64,000 nucleotides of DNA from Prochlorococcus sp. AG-409-P01 (GTDB lineage: Bacteria; Cyanobacteriota; Cyanobacteriia; PCC-6307; Cyanobiaceae). Positions 35,964-45,292 of the stretch are shown piece by piece. The position numbers and the translations under genes were made by a program. The stretch lies in assembly GCA_003215335.1 (NCBI GenBank), contig QCKM01000007.1, forward strand, positions 1-64,000, written 5' to 3'. Numbering within the stretch: the stretch's first letter is position 1; the number at the start of each line of letters is the position of its first letter. The notes beneath the pieces are model-generated. The model was given only the letters and a program-made list of their open reading frames with translations. It had not been told where the DNA came from and ran no database searches.

Positions 35964-36431
35964 ATGACTTTACAAATCGGTGATCGAGCGCCTGATTTCG
36001 CACTCCCAAATCAAGATGGGGAACTTGTCAAACTTGCCTCTTTTAAAGGGCAACGAGTTGTTATTTACTTTTACCCCAAAGACGACACACCGGGATGCAC
36101 TAAAGAGGCGTGTAACTTCCGAGATCATTGGGAACTCTTCAAAACAAATAAAATTGCTGTCATTGGCATCAGTAAGGACAATGGCACTTCTCACACCAAG
36201 TTCATTAACAAGCACCAACTACCCTTCACTTTATTAAGTGATCCCGAGCCTTGCCCAGTGGCAAGTTCTTATGAAAGCTATGGGCTAAAAAAATTCATGG
36301 GGCGTGAATACATGGGAATGATGCGCCATACCTTTGTAATTGACCCCAGTGGCAATTTGGAATTGATTTATACGAAGGTCAAAGCCGCCACTATGGGCAC
36401 ACAAATCATCAATGATCTAGGTCTCGATTGA
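35964..36431 (+). CDS. bcp: Peroxiredoxin, BCP/PrxQ type
   Basis: From ATG at 35964 (MTLQIGDRAPDFALPNQDGE) the protein is 155 aa. It has FYPKDDTPGCTKEACNFRD, with the peroxidatic Cys in TPGCT and the resolving Cys five residues later, the PrxQ pattern. It reduces peroxides using thioredoxin. A TTG frame start at 35937 is possible but would leave little room between the divergent genes. The 3' end overlaps the end of coaX by 23 bp. Confidence 0.95.
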   Translation: MTLQIGDRAPDFALPNQDGELVKLASFKGQRVVIYFYPKDDTPGCTKEACNFRDHWELFKTNKIAVIGISKDNGTSHTKFINKHQLPFTLLSDPEPCPVASSYESYGLKKFMGREYMGMMRHTFVIDPSGNLELIYTKVKAATMGTQIINDLGLD

Positions 36432-37119
36432 TAAGGCCCTCAACATCCACCAATCCTTCAAGAGCCAAGTGAGGGAAATGATTTACATCAACATCTAAGT
36501 CACGAAGTGGCTCAGCAAGAACAGGGGCATCCCCGCCACATAACCAAAGGGGGAGCTTTGCTTCACGTTGAGCCACTACCAGGGTTCCTATTAAAGACTG
36601 AATTGCCCCTTTCCTCATGGCATCAGCTGTCCTGGAAGGGAAAGCTTCTTGAGGAGAAGGCCCCAAGCCTGGATCATCCAAATCTTTAGCTCCAAGGGAC
36701 ATTGCAGAAAGCTGCAATCTCAATCCTGGAACTAGCTGACCACCGGCAAATGCACCTTCCTCATTAACTTTAGTAAGACTTAAGACTGTTCCAGCATCCG
36801 CAAGCAGTAAGCCAGCGAATGCATTATCAATTTGCTTTGCTCTTCTCAAAGCACCCCAAGCTCCTAACGCACGATCTATACCAAGCCATGGAGGAGATTT
36901 TCTAAGGGGAATATGCTTAAGAGCAACACGAAGTGAAGGATCTAAATTTGATTCTTCAGGCAAAGGTCCTACAGCGGCCCAAGCCTTGAGGGGATTATCC
37001 AGAGAGGCAAGTCTTTTCGAATCTGGAGAAGTATGGCTAAATTTCCATTTTTGTCCAACAAATTCGGCCCAATGCCAATGTGTGTTACCTATCAATAGAC
37101 ATCGCCTAGTACTGGTCAC
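36409..37119 (-). CDS. coaX: Type III pantothenate kinase
   Basis: From GTG at 37119 the protein is 236 aa and begins TSTRRCLLIGNTHWHWAEF, the cyanobacterial form of the ASKHA phosphate-1 motif. DRALGAWGALRRA and DAGTVLSL are further landmarks. It phosphorylates pantothenate in CoA biosynthesis. The GTG lies 2 bases after the cysH stop, giving tight coupling; the ATG at 37164 would overlap cysH by 43 bp. The 3' end overlaps bcp. Confidence 0.85.
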   Translation of the reverse strand: MTSTRRCLLIGNTHWHWAEFVGQKWKFSHTSPDSKRLASLDNPLKAWAAVGPLPEESNLDPSLRVALKHIPLRKSPPWLGIDRALGAWGALRRAKQIDNAFAGLLLADAGTVLSLTKVNEEGAFAGGQLVPGLRLQLSAMSLGAKDLDDPGLGPSPQEAFPSRTADAMRKGAIQSLIGTLVVAQREAKLPLWLCGGDAPVLAEPLRDLDVDVNHFPHLALEGLVDVEGLINRDLDH

Positions 37120-37121
37120 TT

Positions 37122-37844
37122 TTAAATTCCCTCTCCCATCGTCCCAGAGAGATGTATTCCGCATTCCTGTTTGAGCCCTCCAAATCTTGTGTCTCTTCCT
37201 TTCACATCCCCATCATCAGGTGCACTTGAATGCCAATCCCCAACCGTTGAATAGCCCTTTTCAAAAAGAGGATGTTGCGGCAGTTGATTCTCCTGCATGT
37301 AATAAAAAACATCCTTAACTGTCCATTCCAGTAGAGGTCTTAATGAAAAGCGCTCCCGTATAGGGTCAAGCCAAGTCATAGTACGTCGATGATTGGTTTG
37401 ATTCCCTCTAACCCCACTAGCCCAACAACTCACCTTTAGACCATCTAAAGCCTGATCAAGTGGTCTAACTTTTCTAATTAAGTGATATTTCTCTAAATCC
37501 TTAGCGGAATTTGTCTCCCATAAACGTCCATATAGTGCCTCCATCCTTGCAGGAGATAAAGAACTCTGCACAACCTTTATGTCTAAATCAAACTTGTTGA
37601 TCAACTGATCGGCATAGCAATAAGTCTCAGGCGGAAGATATCCAGTGTCAACCCAAATCACGGGAATAGCGATTTTCGCAGTATGGGCCATATGCAACAA
37701 AACAGCAGATTGAATGCCAAAACTCGTAGTCAAAGCAAAGCTCGAGTCAAATGTCTTATATGCCCAACCAAGTCGATCCTGAGGACTCAGACTGGCTAAA
37801 TAAGATCTTGCTTCTTCAATCGAAAAATCACTACTAGAAGTCAT
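37122..37844 (-). CDS. cysH: Phosphoadenylyl-sulfate reductase (thioredoxin)
   Basis: The 240-aa protein has the PAPS-reductase core SFGIQSAVLLHMA, CWASGVRGNQTNHR and the C-terminal ECGIH with the single catalytic Cys. It lacks the extra Cys pairs of the Fe-S APS reductases, so it should use PAPS. It reduces activated sulfate to sulfite in assimilation. It is coupled to coaX downstream and divergent from the NDH-2 gene. Confidence 0.94.
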   Translation of the reverse strand: MTSSSDFSIEEARSYLASLSPQDRLGWAYKTFDSSFALTTSFGIQSAVLLHMAHTAKIAIPVIWVDTGYLPPETYCYADQLINKFDLDIKVVQSSLSPARMEALYGRLWETNSAKDLEKYHLIRKVRPLDQALDGLKVSCWASGVRGNQTNHRRTMTWLDPIRERFSLRPLLEWTVKDVFYYMQENQLPQHPLFEKGYSTVGDWHSSAPDDGDVKGRDTRFGGLKQECGIHLSGTMGEGI

Positions 37845-37956
37845 CTTGAGTCCCTGGCAAAAATCTGCCGCAATCTACGTAGATGAAAATACAATCAATC
37901 ATGTCCAAATCATCCGAAGCCATAGGTGAAGGCGATTTGTTTCAGTTCCAAAAATA

Positions 37957-39144
37957 ATGACAGGGCCTTCCCCTATGGCCAGAAACCTTTCAAACTCTGC
38001 TCCTGTAATTCTTATAGGAGGAGGGTTTTCAGGACTTACCACAGCCTTAGCACTTAGCCGCTTCAAAAATAGACCTCCGATTTTGGTAATAGAACCAAGA
38101 CGGAAATTTGTTTTTTCACCACTGCTATACGAACTCTTAAGTGGTGAACTTAAAAAATGGGAAATAGCTCCAACTTATGAATCTTTACTAACCCCAAAGG
38201 GAATAGCCCTAATACAAGAAAGAGTGACCAAAATTGATCCAAGCTCACAAACCGTCGAAACCAGCTCAGGGCTTAAAGTCGCCTTCTCATACCTAATCAT
38301 AGGTACTGGATCAGAATTAGAAGATTTTGGCATAAAAGGAGTCAAAGAATATGCTTTAAAGTTTCAATCTCTTGAAGATGTTTGCACTCTAAGAAAACTG
38401 GTCACAAGCCTAAAACAATCAACAGAGTCTTCAAAAGTTCTTACAGTGGTCGGCGCAGGGCCTACCGGCGTGGAGCTTGCATGCAAACTTGCAGATCTTT
38501 TAAAAGGTGCTGCAAAAATTCAACTTATAGAGCTTGGAGGAAAGATTCTTGCAAGCTCAAAAGCTTTCAATAGAGAGCAAGCAGAAAAAGCTTTGACAAA
38601 AAGATCTATAATGGTTAATCTATATACTAAAGTAATCGAAATAACGGCGAATGAAATAAAAGTAGAATCCAATTCTTCATACAAAAAGGTGGTCTCATCG
38701 TTTATCCATAATGGAGTCATATGGACAGCAGGTACTAAGCCAGTGGTTCCGTTATTTACCAATTTATCTGTTAGTCAAAAAAATCGAATTAGTATTAATT
38801 CCTGCCTACAAGTCCAAGGATTCAAAAATATTCTTGCCCTTGGAGATGCCGCCTTGAATAAAGAGAATGACTGGCCTTTAACGGCTCAAGTAGCTATTCA
38901 ACAAGGAGAGTCGGCCGCTCAAACCGTCATGGCATTACGCGCAGGCAAAGTCCCATCATCATTTAAATTTAATGATCTTGGAGAAATGCTCAGCCTTGGT
39001 TTGGGAGAAGCAACAATTACAGGAATGGGTTTAACTATCTCTGGGCCTCTAGCTTTTCAAATTCGAAGAATGGCCTATTTAACTAGGCTTCCTGTGCTTT
39101 CCCTAGGGTTGAAATCCGCTAGTGCCTGGTTACTAGACAGTTAA
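37957..39144 (+). CDS. Type II NADH dehydrogenase-like FAD/NAD(P) oxidoreductase
   Basis: The 395-aa protein has an N-terminal FAD fold (VILIGGGFSGLTTALAL, about 15-31), a second dinucleotide fold (TVVGAGPTGVELACKLA) and the FAD tail motif NILALGDAALN. There is an amphipathic C-terminus suited to membrane attachment, as in NDH-2. It would pass electrons from NAD(P)H to plastoquinone without proton pumping, or act in redox sensing. Demethylphylloquinone reductase (NdbB-like) is a possible alternative. Confidence 0.85.
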   Translation: MTGPSPMARNLSNSAPVILIGGGFSGLTTALALSRFKNRPPILVIEPRRKFVFSPLLYELLSGELKKWEIAPTYESLLTPKGIALIQERVTKIDPSSQTVETSSGLKVAFSYLIIGTGSELEDFGIKGVKEYALKFQSLEDVCTLRKLVTSLKQSTESSKVLTVVGAGPTGVELACKLADLLKGAAKIQLIELGGKILASSKAFNREQAEKALTKRSIMVNLYTKVIEITANEIKVESNSSYKKVVSSFIHNGVIWTAGTKPVVPLFTNLSVSQKNRISINSCLQVQGFKNILALGDAALNKENDWPLTAQVAIQQGESAAQTVMALRAGKVPSSFKFNDLGEMLSLGLGEATITGMGLTISGPLAFQIRRMAYLTRLPVLSLGLKSASAWLLDS

Positions 39145-39233
39145 AAGGTCCTACCAAGTGAATTTTCTCGAGAAAAACAACCTTGCCAAGAAACAAACAA
39201 AACCAATCTTGAGCATCAAAACGAAATCAACTT

Positions 39234-41060
39234 ATGAATGAGCTAAGCGACGCTCTTCAAAACCCCCAGGCACTCATCACCCTCGCAATTTTATTGCTGG
39301 CCGTGGTGCTGTTCATTACTGGAGCGCTTGCACCAGAGCTAACAGGATTATTAAGTGTCTCGCTGCTAATGGCATCAGGAGTCTTGACTCCTCAAACTGC
39401 ACTTGCTGGATTTGGCAGCCCTGCACTGATAACACTGATGGGACTGTTTGCAGTGTCAGCAGCTCTGTTTAGGAGTGGTGCCTTAGATCGTCTTCGAGAA
39501 CTTATCGCCTCAGAACGCATCAAAACACCACGGCGCTTAATCGGTCTGCTCGCCTTGGTTGTCGCACCCATTTCGGGAGTAGTGCCAAACACTCCAGTAG
39601 TGGCATCGCTATTACCAGTCATTGAAGCTTGGTGTAATAAACGACGAATATCGCCTTCAAGAGTCCTATTACCTCTGTCATTCGCAACAGTCCTAGGAGG
39701 GACACTAACTCTGCTGGGAAGTTCAGTAAATCTATTAGTCAGTGATATCAGCGAACAGCTTGGCTATGGCTCTTTGGAACTTTTCAGTTTCACCGCGATA
39801 GGAATTCCTATCTGGCTCGCTGGAACTGCCTACCTTTTACTGGCACCTCAGTCACTTTTGCCAGATCGTGGAAGAAATAGCAATTTGTTGACCAGCAGCA
39901 AGGACCAAACCAGTTACTTCACTGAAGTAACCATCCCAGCCGACTCTCACCTAGTTGGACAATCAATTAGGAATAGTCGCTTGCAACGACGTTTTGATGT
40001 TGATGTCCTCGAACTTCAAAGAGGTGCCGAGAGGCTCTTGCCACCACTAGCAGACCGCAAACTTGAGCCTGATGATCGATTATTGCTTCGAGTGACACGT
40101 GCTGACTTACTGCGACTTCAACAGGAACATACTGTTCAACTAGCCGCCAAAGAATTCAAAAGTTCAAGAGACTTTTCCTTATCTAAAACCAAACCAGAGG
40201 AAGGTCAGAAAACTGTTGAGGTACTTCTTCCAGCAGGCTCAACCCTGGCAGGGGCCAGCCTTCGTGAGTTACGGTTTCGTCAACGACACAATGCAACGGT
40301 TCTTGCCCTAAGACGTGGGCAACAAACCGTACAAGAGCGATTAGGTCAAGCTGTCTTAAGAGAAGGAGATGTATTACTGCTTCAAGCCCCGTTGGATTCA
40401 GTTCGCGGACTACAAGCCAGTAATGACTTACTTGTACTTGACCAGTTAGAAAACGATTTGCCAACAGTTAGAAGAAAGCCTCTAGCAATTAGCATTGCAA
40501 TTGCCATGCTAATTGTGCCAACCATATCGCCAATCCCTCTTGTATCCGCAGTACTACTAGCAGCAATTGGAATGGTAGTGAGTGGCTGTCTAAGGCCAGG
40601 AGAATTGCAACGATCTATTCGCCTAGATGTAATTCTCCTCCTGGGATCATTGTCCAGCTTCAGTGTGGCTATGCAGAAATCTGGACTGGCCGATGCTTTA
40701 GCAACAAGTCTTCAGAATTCTTTGGATGGATGGCCAACATATCTGGCATTGCTAGTGATCTTTCTTGCAACCACAATGTTGACTCAGGTAATTAGCAACG
40801 CCGCCTCTGTTGCACTACTAGCTCCAGTTGCCATTCAACTATCTACTGGAATGCAATTGCCGCCCACAGCTCTTCTCATAACTGTTTTGTTTGGAGCAAG
40901 CCAATCTTTTCTTACACCAATGGGTTATCAAACCAACCTCATGGTTTTTGGACCAGGTCGCTATCGTTTTCTTGATGTCACCCGTTACGGTGCAGGTCTA
41001 ACTGCCTTAATGACCTTGATGGTCCCCGCTCTAATTATTTGGCACTTTGGAAACTCTTAA
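39234..41060 (+). CDS. SLC13-type permease with two cytoplasmic RCK-C (TrkA_C) domains
   Basis: The 608-aa protein has about 11 hydrophobic segments in two blocks (1-200 and 415-605). Between them lie two TrkA_C domains (about 232-300 and 325-395, each with the GxSLRxxxxRxRxxxxVLxLxRG-like pattern). This is the SLC13/ArsB-like sodium-coupled anion transporter design with a regulatory insert; sulfate or dicarboxylate are possible substrates. It begins a plus-strand run with KtrB and KtrA, so regulation by the same ligands is possible. Confidence 0.9.
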   Translation: MNELSDALQNPQALITLAILLLAVVLFITGALAPELTGLLSVSLLMASGVLTPQTALAGFGSPALITLMGLFAVSAALFRSGALDRLRELIASERIKTPRRLIGLLALVVAPISGVVPNTPVVASLLPVIEAWCNKRRISPSRVLLPLSFATVLGGTLTLLGSSVNLLVSDISEQLGYGSLELFSFTAIGIPIWLAGTAYLLLAPQSLLPDRGRNSNLLTSSKDQTSYFTEVTIPADSHLVGQSIRNSRLQRRFDVDVLELQRGAERLLPPLADRKLEPDDRLLLRVTRADLLRLQQEHTVQLAAKEFKSSRDFSLSKTKPEEGQKTVEVLLPAGSTLAGASLRELRFRQRHNATVLALRRGQQTVQERLGQAVLREGDVLLLQAPLDSVRGLQASNDLLVLDQLENDLPTVRRKPLAISIAIAMLIVPTISPIPLVSAVLLAAIGMVVSGCLRPGELQRSIRLDVILLLGSLSSFSVAMQKSGLADALATSLQNSLDGWPTYLALLVIFLATTMLTQVISNAASVALLAPVAIQLSTGMQLPPTALLITVLFGASQSFLTPMGYQTNLMVFGPGRYRFLDVTRYGAGLTALMTLMVPALIIWHFGNS

Positions 41061-41157
41061 AAGAAAGCCATGTCAACATCAAAGCTAATAATTGAGTTCA
41101 TACAAAGCTCACTAACAGCAAGGTCTTTGACCGTCAGATCGCAAAAACTGGAACCCT

Positions 41158-42576
41158 GTGGTGCCCTTATCTAAAGCACTAAATCGCTCACAAGAGTGGA
41201 ACCGGCGCCTTACGGTTCCACAATTCACTGTGATCACTGGTTTATTAGTTATCATTTCAGGCACATTGCTACTCGCAACTCCTATCTGCTCAACCCCTGA
41301 AGTTGGCTTATGGGAAGCTCTTTTTACAGCCACTTCTGCAGTCACAGTCACGGGGCTAACAATCATTGATATTGGAAGTGATCTAACTGCTTTTGGACAA
41401 AGTGTCCTAGCAATAATGTTGCTGGTTGGAGGGCTGGGCTTGATGGCTATCACCACCTTCCTCCAAGGTTTCGTAGTAAGAGGAACAGAACTCAGATGCA
41501 GGCTTGATCGAGGCAAAACCCTTGATGAATTTGGGGTGGGCGGAGTAGGCAGAACCTTTCGAGGGATAGCCCTGACAGCAGCAATTTTGATTCTTATAGG
41601 AGCAGTAATCCTTTATTACTTCGGCTTCAATGACATTCCTAACCATATGGAAAGGCTTTGGGCTGCTTTATTTCACAGTATCTCTGCTTACAACAACGCA
41701 GGCTTCAGCCTTTGGTCCGACAGCATGCAGCAATACAGAACCAATTGGGTGGTAAATGTCGTAATAATCATGTTGATTGTGCTTGGTGGTTTGGGCTGGA
41801 GAGTTACTAGTGATCTATGGACTCATAGGAAAGAGCTTTTCAGCAAGCGTTCACGTCGAAATCTCAGCCTGCACACACGCCTCGTGCTAAGGACATCTCT
41901 AGTTCTTCTTATCGTTGGGACAGTTGGCCTCGTAATAACAGAGTCACTAAGCAACGGAGATTTCTTTTCAACCATCAGTTGGCCTGAACGTCTTACAAGT
42001 TCACTTTTCGGATCGGTAAGTGCAAGAACAGCTGGATTCAGCACAATGCCTTTGTCGCTTGAAAGCATTTCTGATTCAGGGCTACTACTCTTGATGGCAT
42101 TGATGTTTATAGGAGCTAGTCCAGGTGGCACAGGTGGAGGAATTAAAACGACTACTTTGGCCGCATTAATGGCCGCAACTCGTTCAACCCTTCGTGGACA
42201 GAACGATGTGGTTATTAGAAATCGTCAAATTTCAGACAAAGTGGTTCTTAAAGCTGTCGGGATAACCGTTGGCTCATTACTTTTCGTTTTAGGAATGGCT
42301 TTACTTCTAGGCATGACAACAAACCTCGGAGGTAAAGAGCCCTTTTCATTTCTTGAAATGCTATTCACGTGTATTTCAGCATTTGCGACAGTGGGCTTCG
42401 ACGTCGGAGTAACTGAAAAACTTGGCCATTTCGGTCAATTAGTTCTAATTGTTGGAATGTTTGTTGGAAGGCTGGGCATTCTTCTACTACTAAGTGCAAT
42501 CTGGGAAGCAATTAATCATGAGAGACTTCACCATCAAAATCGCATTGGATATCCACGAGAGGATCTCTATGTCTGA
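41158..42576 (+). CDS. ktrB: KtrB/TrkH-type potassium (Na+-dependent) transporter subunit
   Basis: The 472-aa protein starts at GTG. It has repeated membrane-pore-membrane units with filter-like segments (TATSAVTVTGLTIIDIG, SISAYNNAGFSLW, SVSARTAGFSTMPL, CISAFATVGFDVGVT), the Gly of each pore present. KtrB forms the K+ channel-like transporter gated by KtrA. It lies 98 bp after the SLC13 gene and 24 bp before ktrA. Confidence 0.93.
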   Translation: MVPLSKALNRSQEWNRRLTVPQFTVITGLLVIISGTLLLATPICSTPEVGLWEALFTATSAVTVTGLTIIDIGSDLTAFGQSVLAIMLLVGGLGLMAITTFLQGFVVRGTELRCRLDRGKTLDEFGVGGVGRTFRGIALTAAILILIGAVILYYFGFNDIPNHMERLWAALFHSISAYNNAGFSLWSDSMQQYRTNWVVNVVIIMLIVLGGLGWRVTSDLWTHRKELFSKRSRRNLSLHTRLVLRTSLVLLIVGTVGLVITESLSNGDFFSTISWPERLTSSLFGSVSARTAGFSTMPLSLESISDSGLLLLMALMFIGASPGGTGGGIKTTTLAALMAATRSTLRGQNDVVIRNRQISDKVVLKAVGITVGSLLFVLGMALLLGMTTNLGGKEPFSFLEMLFTCISAFATVGFDVGVTEKLGHFGQLVLIVGMFVGRLGILLLLSAIWEAINHERLHHQNRIGYPREDLYV

Positions 42577-42600
42577 ACAAATATCTACTGAGGAGAAATC

Positions 42601-43305
42601 ATGAATCAATGGTGGAAATGGTTGCCCAAACAAACATCCAATCAAATGGGTTTTGCAGTAATTGGGGTAGGCCGATTTGGCAGTGCAGTTTGCAAAGAGC
42701 TTCTTCGCAATGGAGTCGATGTACTTGCAGTGGACTCCTCGGAAAAAGCAATCGAAGAGCTTCGCCAAATGGAGCCTTCCATTGAAGCGAGAGTAGTCGA
42801 CTCAACTGATGAAGAATCAATGCGTGAAGCAGGTGTCCTTGAAATGGGCACAGTGGTTGTAGGAATTAGTGAGCCAATTGAAGCAAGTATTACCACAACA
42901 CTAATTGCTAAAGACAGTGATGGCAGTCGTGTGGAACAAGTCATTGCTCGAGCGACTAGTGATCTGCACGAAAAGATGTTGAAAAGAGTCGGAGCTGATC
43001 GAGTTGTGTTCCCATCAAGAATGCAAGGGGAAAGACTTGGGCTGGAATTGGTTCGACCCAATCTCATGGAACGTCTGGAATTAGATGACCAGACTTGTAT
43101 CGATGAAATCAAAGTCCCTGAATTATTTGTTGGTCGCTCTCTTCGCGATCTCAATCTTCGAAAAAACTACCTTGTCAATGTTCTTGCAGCAGGGCCTACT
43201 CAAGGCCTAACTGTGAACCCACCAGCAACCTATGTGCTTGAGAAAGATCACGTTCTAGTAGTAATGGGATTAATAGAAGACCTGCAGAAACTTCCTGAGA
43301 CCTGA
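42601..43305 (+). CDS. ktrA: KtrA/TrkA-type RCK regulatory subunit
   Basis: The 234-aa protein has an N-terminal Rossmann RCK-N domain (FAVIGVGRFGSAVCKEL, about 18-34) and a C-terminal RCK-C domain (about 155-225). It is cytosolic, binds nucleotide and gates KtrB. A good ribosome binding site (GAGGAG) precedes the ATG. It sits between ktrB and anmK; anmK starts 5 bp after its stop. Confidence 0.93.
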   Translation: MNQWWKWLPKQTSNQMGFAVIGVGRFGSAVCKELLRNGVDVLAVDSSEKAIEELRQMEPSIEARVVDSTDEESMREAGVLEMGTVVVGISEPIEASITTTLIAKDSDGSRVEQVIARATSDLHEKMLKRVGADRVVFPSRMQGERLGLELVRPNLMERLELDDQTCIDEIKVPELFVGRSLRDLNLRKNYLVNVLAAGPTQGLTVNPPATYVLEKDHVLVVMGLIEDLQKLPET

Positions 43306-43310
43306 AGCGA

Positions 43311-44450
43311 ATGCTTGTATTGGGTCTAATGAGTGGGACTAGTGCTGATGGTGTTGATGCGGTACTTACTGAATTCCATGGCCCCGCTGATCAACCCAAA
43401 TGGTCACTCCTAAATCTTGTCTCTATTCCCTACCCAGATGACCTCAGAGCAACTGTTATCGGATTAGGGCAAGGGATGACTCTAAGTAGTAAAGATTGGC
43501 TGGAACTAGCTGAAACTATTACCGAAATACACGCACAAGCAGCAAAAGAATGTGATCCACAAAGTAAAAGTCAACTAGTTGGCTGTCATGGCCAAACTGT
43601 TTGGCACCGTCCACCAAAGAACAATAAATACGGTGCAAGCTGGCAAATGCTTCGAGCGCCACTTCTAGCCAAGCTATTGCAACAACCAGTAGTTCATGAC
43701 TTTCGAGCCGCAGACATGGCACTTGGAGGACAAGGGGCTCCTTTAGTCCCCATGCCAGATGCTGCTTTGCTTGGCAAAACAAATGGGTGGCAGGCAGTCC
43801 TAAATCTTGGAGGGATTGCAAACCTGACACTTATTCCACCGCTAAAAGGTCCGGATAGATCCAAATCTGTTATCGGATGGGATTGTGGACCAGGCAACAC
43901 CCTTGTTGATCTAGCCATGCAAACAATAAGCGGTGGCCAACTTTCTTTTGATCGTGATGGAGTAATGGCAGCAAACGGAATTCCAGACAATGAATCAATC
44001 AAATCCTGGCTAAAAGAATCCTTCTTCCAGCAACTCCCACCAAAATCTACGGGCCGTGAAGAATTCGGCATGAATTATTTAGAACGCCTATTAAAAACAA
44101 CGCCTACTTTGGCAAAAGAAAATCTGATTGCCACCTTAACTGCCTTTACAGCTGCCACAGTCGCGCAAGACCTAGAAACCCTTTATGAAATGCGCTCAAT
44201 TAAACCTATTAATCTTTTTATCGCAGGAGGAGGAAGCAAAAATCAAACAATGGTCCATGAACTAACTAGGCGGTGCAAAGGGATTCAAGTGCTGCAAATT
44301 GAAGAACGCGGAATCCCATCGCAAGCACGAGAAGCATTGGCATTTGCACTATTGGCTTGGTGGCATGTTTTGAAGCATCCAGGAAACGCACCCGAAATCA
44401 CGGGTGCTAAACGTAAGACAGTCCTTGGGGTTAAAGCTAATTACTACTAG
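43311..44450 (+). CDS. anmK: Anhydro-N-acetylmuramic acid kinase
   Basis: The 379-aa protein has the AnmK start LVLGLMSGTSADGVDAVLTEF, an ATP loop GLMSGTSADG, DFRAADMALGGQGAPLVP and GWDCGPGNTLVD. It phosphorylates 1,6-anhydro-MurNAc in cell wall recycling. It is 5 bp downstream of ktrA, so likely in the same transcript. Confidence 0.95.
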   Translation: MLVLGLMSGTSADGVDAVLTEFHGPADQPKWSLLNLVSIPYPDDLRATVIGLGQGMTLSSKDWLELAETITEIHAQAAKECDPQSKSQLVGCHGQTVWHRPPKNNKYGASWQMLRAPLLAKLLQQPVVHDFRAADMALGGQGAPLVPMPDAALLGKTNGWQAVLNLGGIANLTLIPPLKGPDRSKSVIGWDCGPGNTLVDLAMQTISGGQLSFDRDGVMAANGIPDNESIKSWLKESFFQQLPPKSTGREEFGMNYLERLLKTTPTLAKENLIATLTAFTAATVAQDLETLYEMRSIKPINLFIAGGGSKNQTMVHELTRRCKGIQVLQIEERGIPSQAREALAFALLAWWHVLKHPGNAPEITGAKRKTVLGVKANYY

Positions 44451-44466
44451 ACAGTTTGATCACTAA

Positions 44467-44763
44467 CTAAGGGCGATAGAAGCGAAAACGACGCGGAGCC
44501 CCTCTCAAGCGCTTCGTCTGTTGCGCTTCCAAAACAGACCGAAAGCCTTCAGTAGTAGTCATCTGATCAGTTGGAGCCGCTGTGTTATTTCGCTGCTCAT
44601 AACGCAATATTCCTTCCTGAATCAAAACCTTCGCCATATTGCTAACTGTACGAGATTCGGTCTCCGCCAAAGTAGCGAGCCTTTCACACAAGTCTTCAGG
44701 AAGAACTACCTGCACCCTTGGAGATTTGGCCTTACCGCTTGTGGATATTTGGCGGGTAGCCAC
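44467..44763 (-). CDS. Ribbon-helix-helix (CopG-like) DNA-binding protein
   Basis: From GTG at 44763 (ATRQISTSGKAKSPRVQVVL...) the protein is 98 aa. The region PRVQVVLPEDLCERLATLAE followed by SRTVSNMAKVLIQEGILRYEQ fits a ribbon-helix-helix: one beta strand then two helices. The tail is basic (TKRLRGAPRRFRFYRP). RHH proteins bind DNA as dimers, often as antitoxin or small repressors; no toxin gene is adjacent. The frame extends to 44871, but that stretch reads like leader DNA. Confidence 0.7.
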   Translation of the reverse strand: MATRQISTSGKAKSPRVQVVLPEDLCERLATLAETESRTVSNMAKVLIQEGILRYEQRNNTAAPTDQMTTTEGFRSVLEAQQTKRLRGAPRRFRFYRP

Positions 44764-44911
44764 AACTCTAAAAAAGTAACTGATATTAGATAGTGTACAG
44801 AGATGTGCAAGGATAGTATCCAGGAGTATGCTCTTAGTAAACCGCCCGCTCTCCTGTCTGATGGAGAGCATCAGAGCTCACCCCCACCCAGAAGTTCACC
44901 TGGAGCGTCCT

Positions 44912-45259
44912 ATGAAAAAGCCAACTCTTCCAAACCCACCAAGGTCTCAGGAAAATATTCGTAGCAATTACAAAAGTCGTAATAGACGAAGAATGCTTCG
45001 ACGAAACCCAGAGAAAAGTGATGTGCTTGTTTCAGCTGTGATAAGTAGTTATCTGCTTACACATCTCCACCATATTCTCCAAAATGCAGAATATGGGGCC
45101 ACCAAAAAAGGGCACCAATCCCAAGCAGCTAACTTTGCTCAACTAAGGAAAGTACTCTGCATGGATGCCCGCAGCATGGAGGATGCCTCGGCAGTAGGGA
45201 CATTGGATTCAGATTTAAATCAAATCCATGGCCAACCAAACGAGTCAAATGCTGCATAA
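44912..45259 (+). CDS. Small basic hypothetical protein
   Basis: From ATG at 44912 (MKKPTLPNPPRSQENIRSN) the protein is 115 aa. It has a strongly basic stretch (NYKSRNRRRMLRRNPEKS) followed by a helical segment (VLVSAVISSYLLTHLHHIL). The frame continues upstream to 44828. A GGAG precedes the 44912 ATG. No family is recognised. It is divergent from the RHH gene, whose start is 148 bp away. Confidence 0.55.
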   Translation: MKKPTLPNPPRSQENIRSNYKSRNRRRMLRRNPEKSDVLVSAVISSYLLTHLHHILQNAEYGATKKGHQSQAANFAQLRKVLCMDARSMEDASAVGTLDSDLNQIHGQPNESNAA

Positions 45260-45292
45260 CTGATTCACGTTTCCTGAACCTCTTTTTTTCAA

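Noticed and set aside
42642-43154. 170-aa minus-strand frame under ktrA
   Set aside because: Antisense to the RCK domain; no recognisable family.
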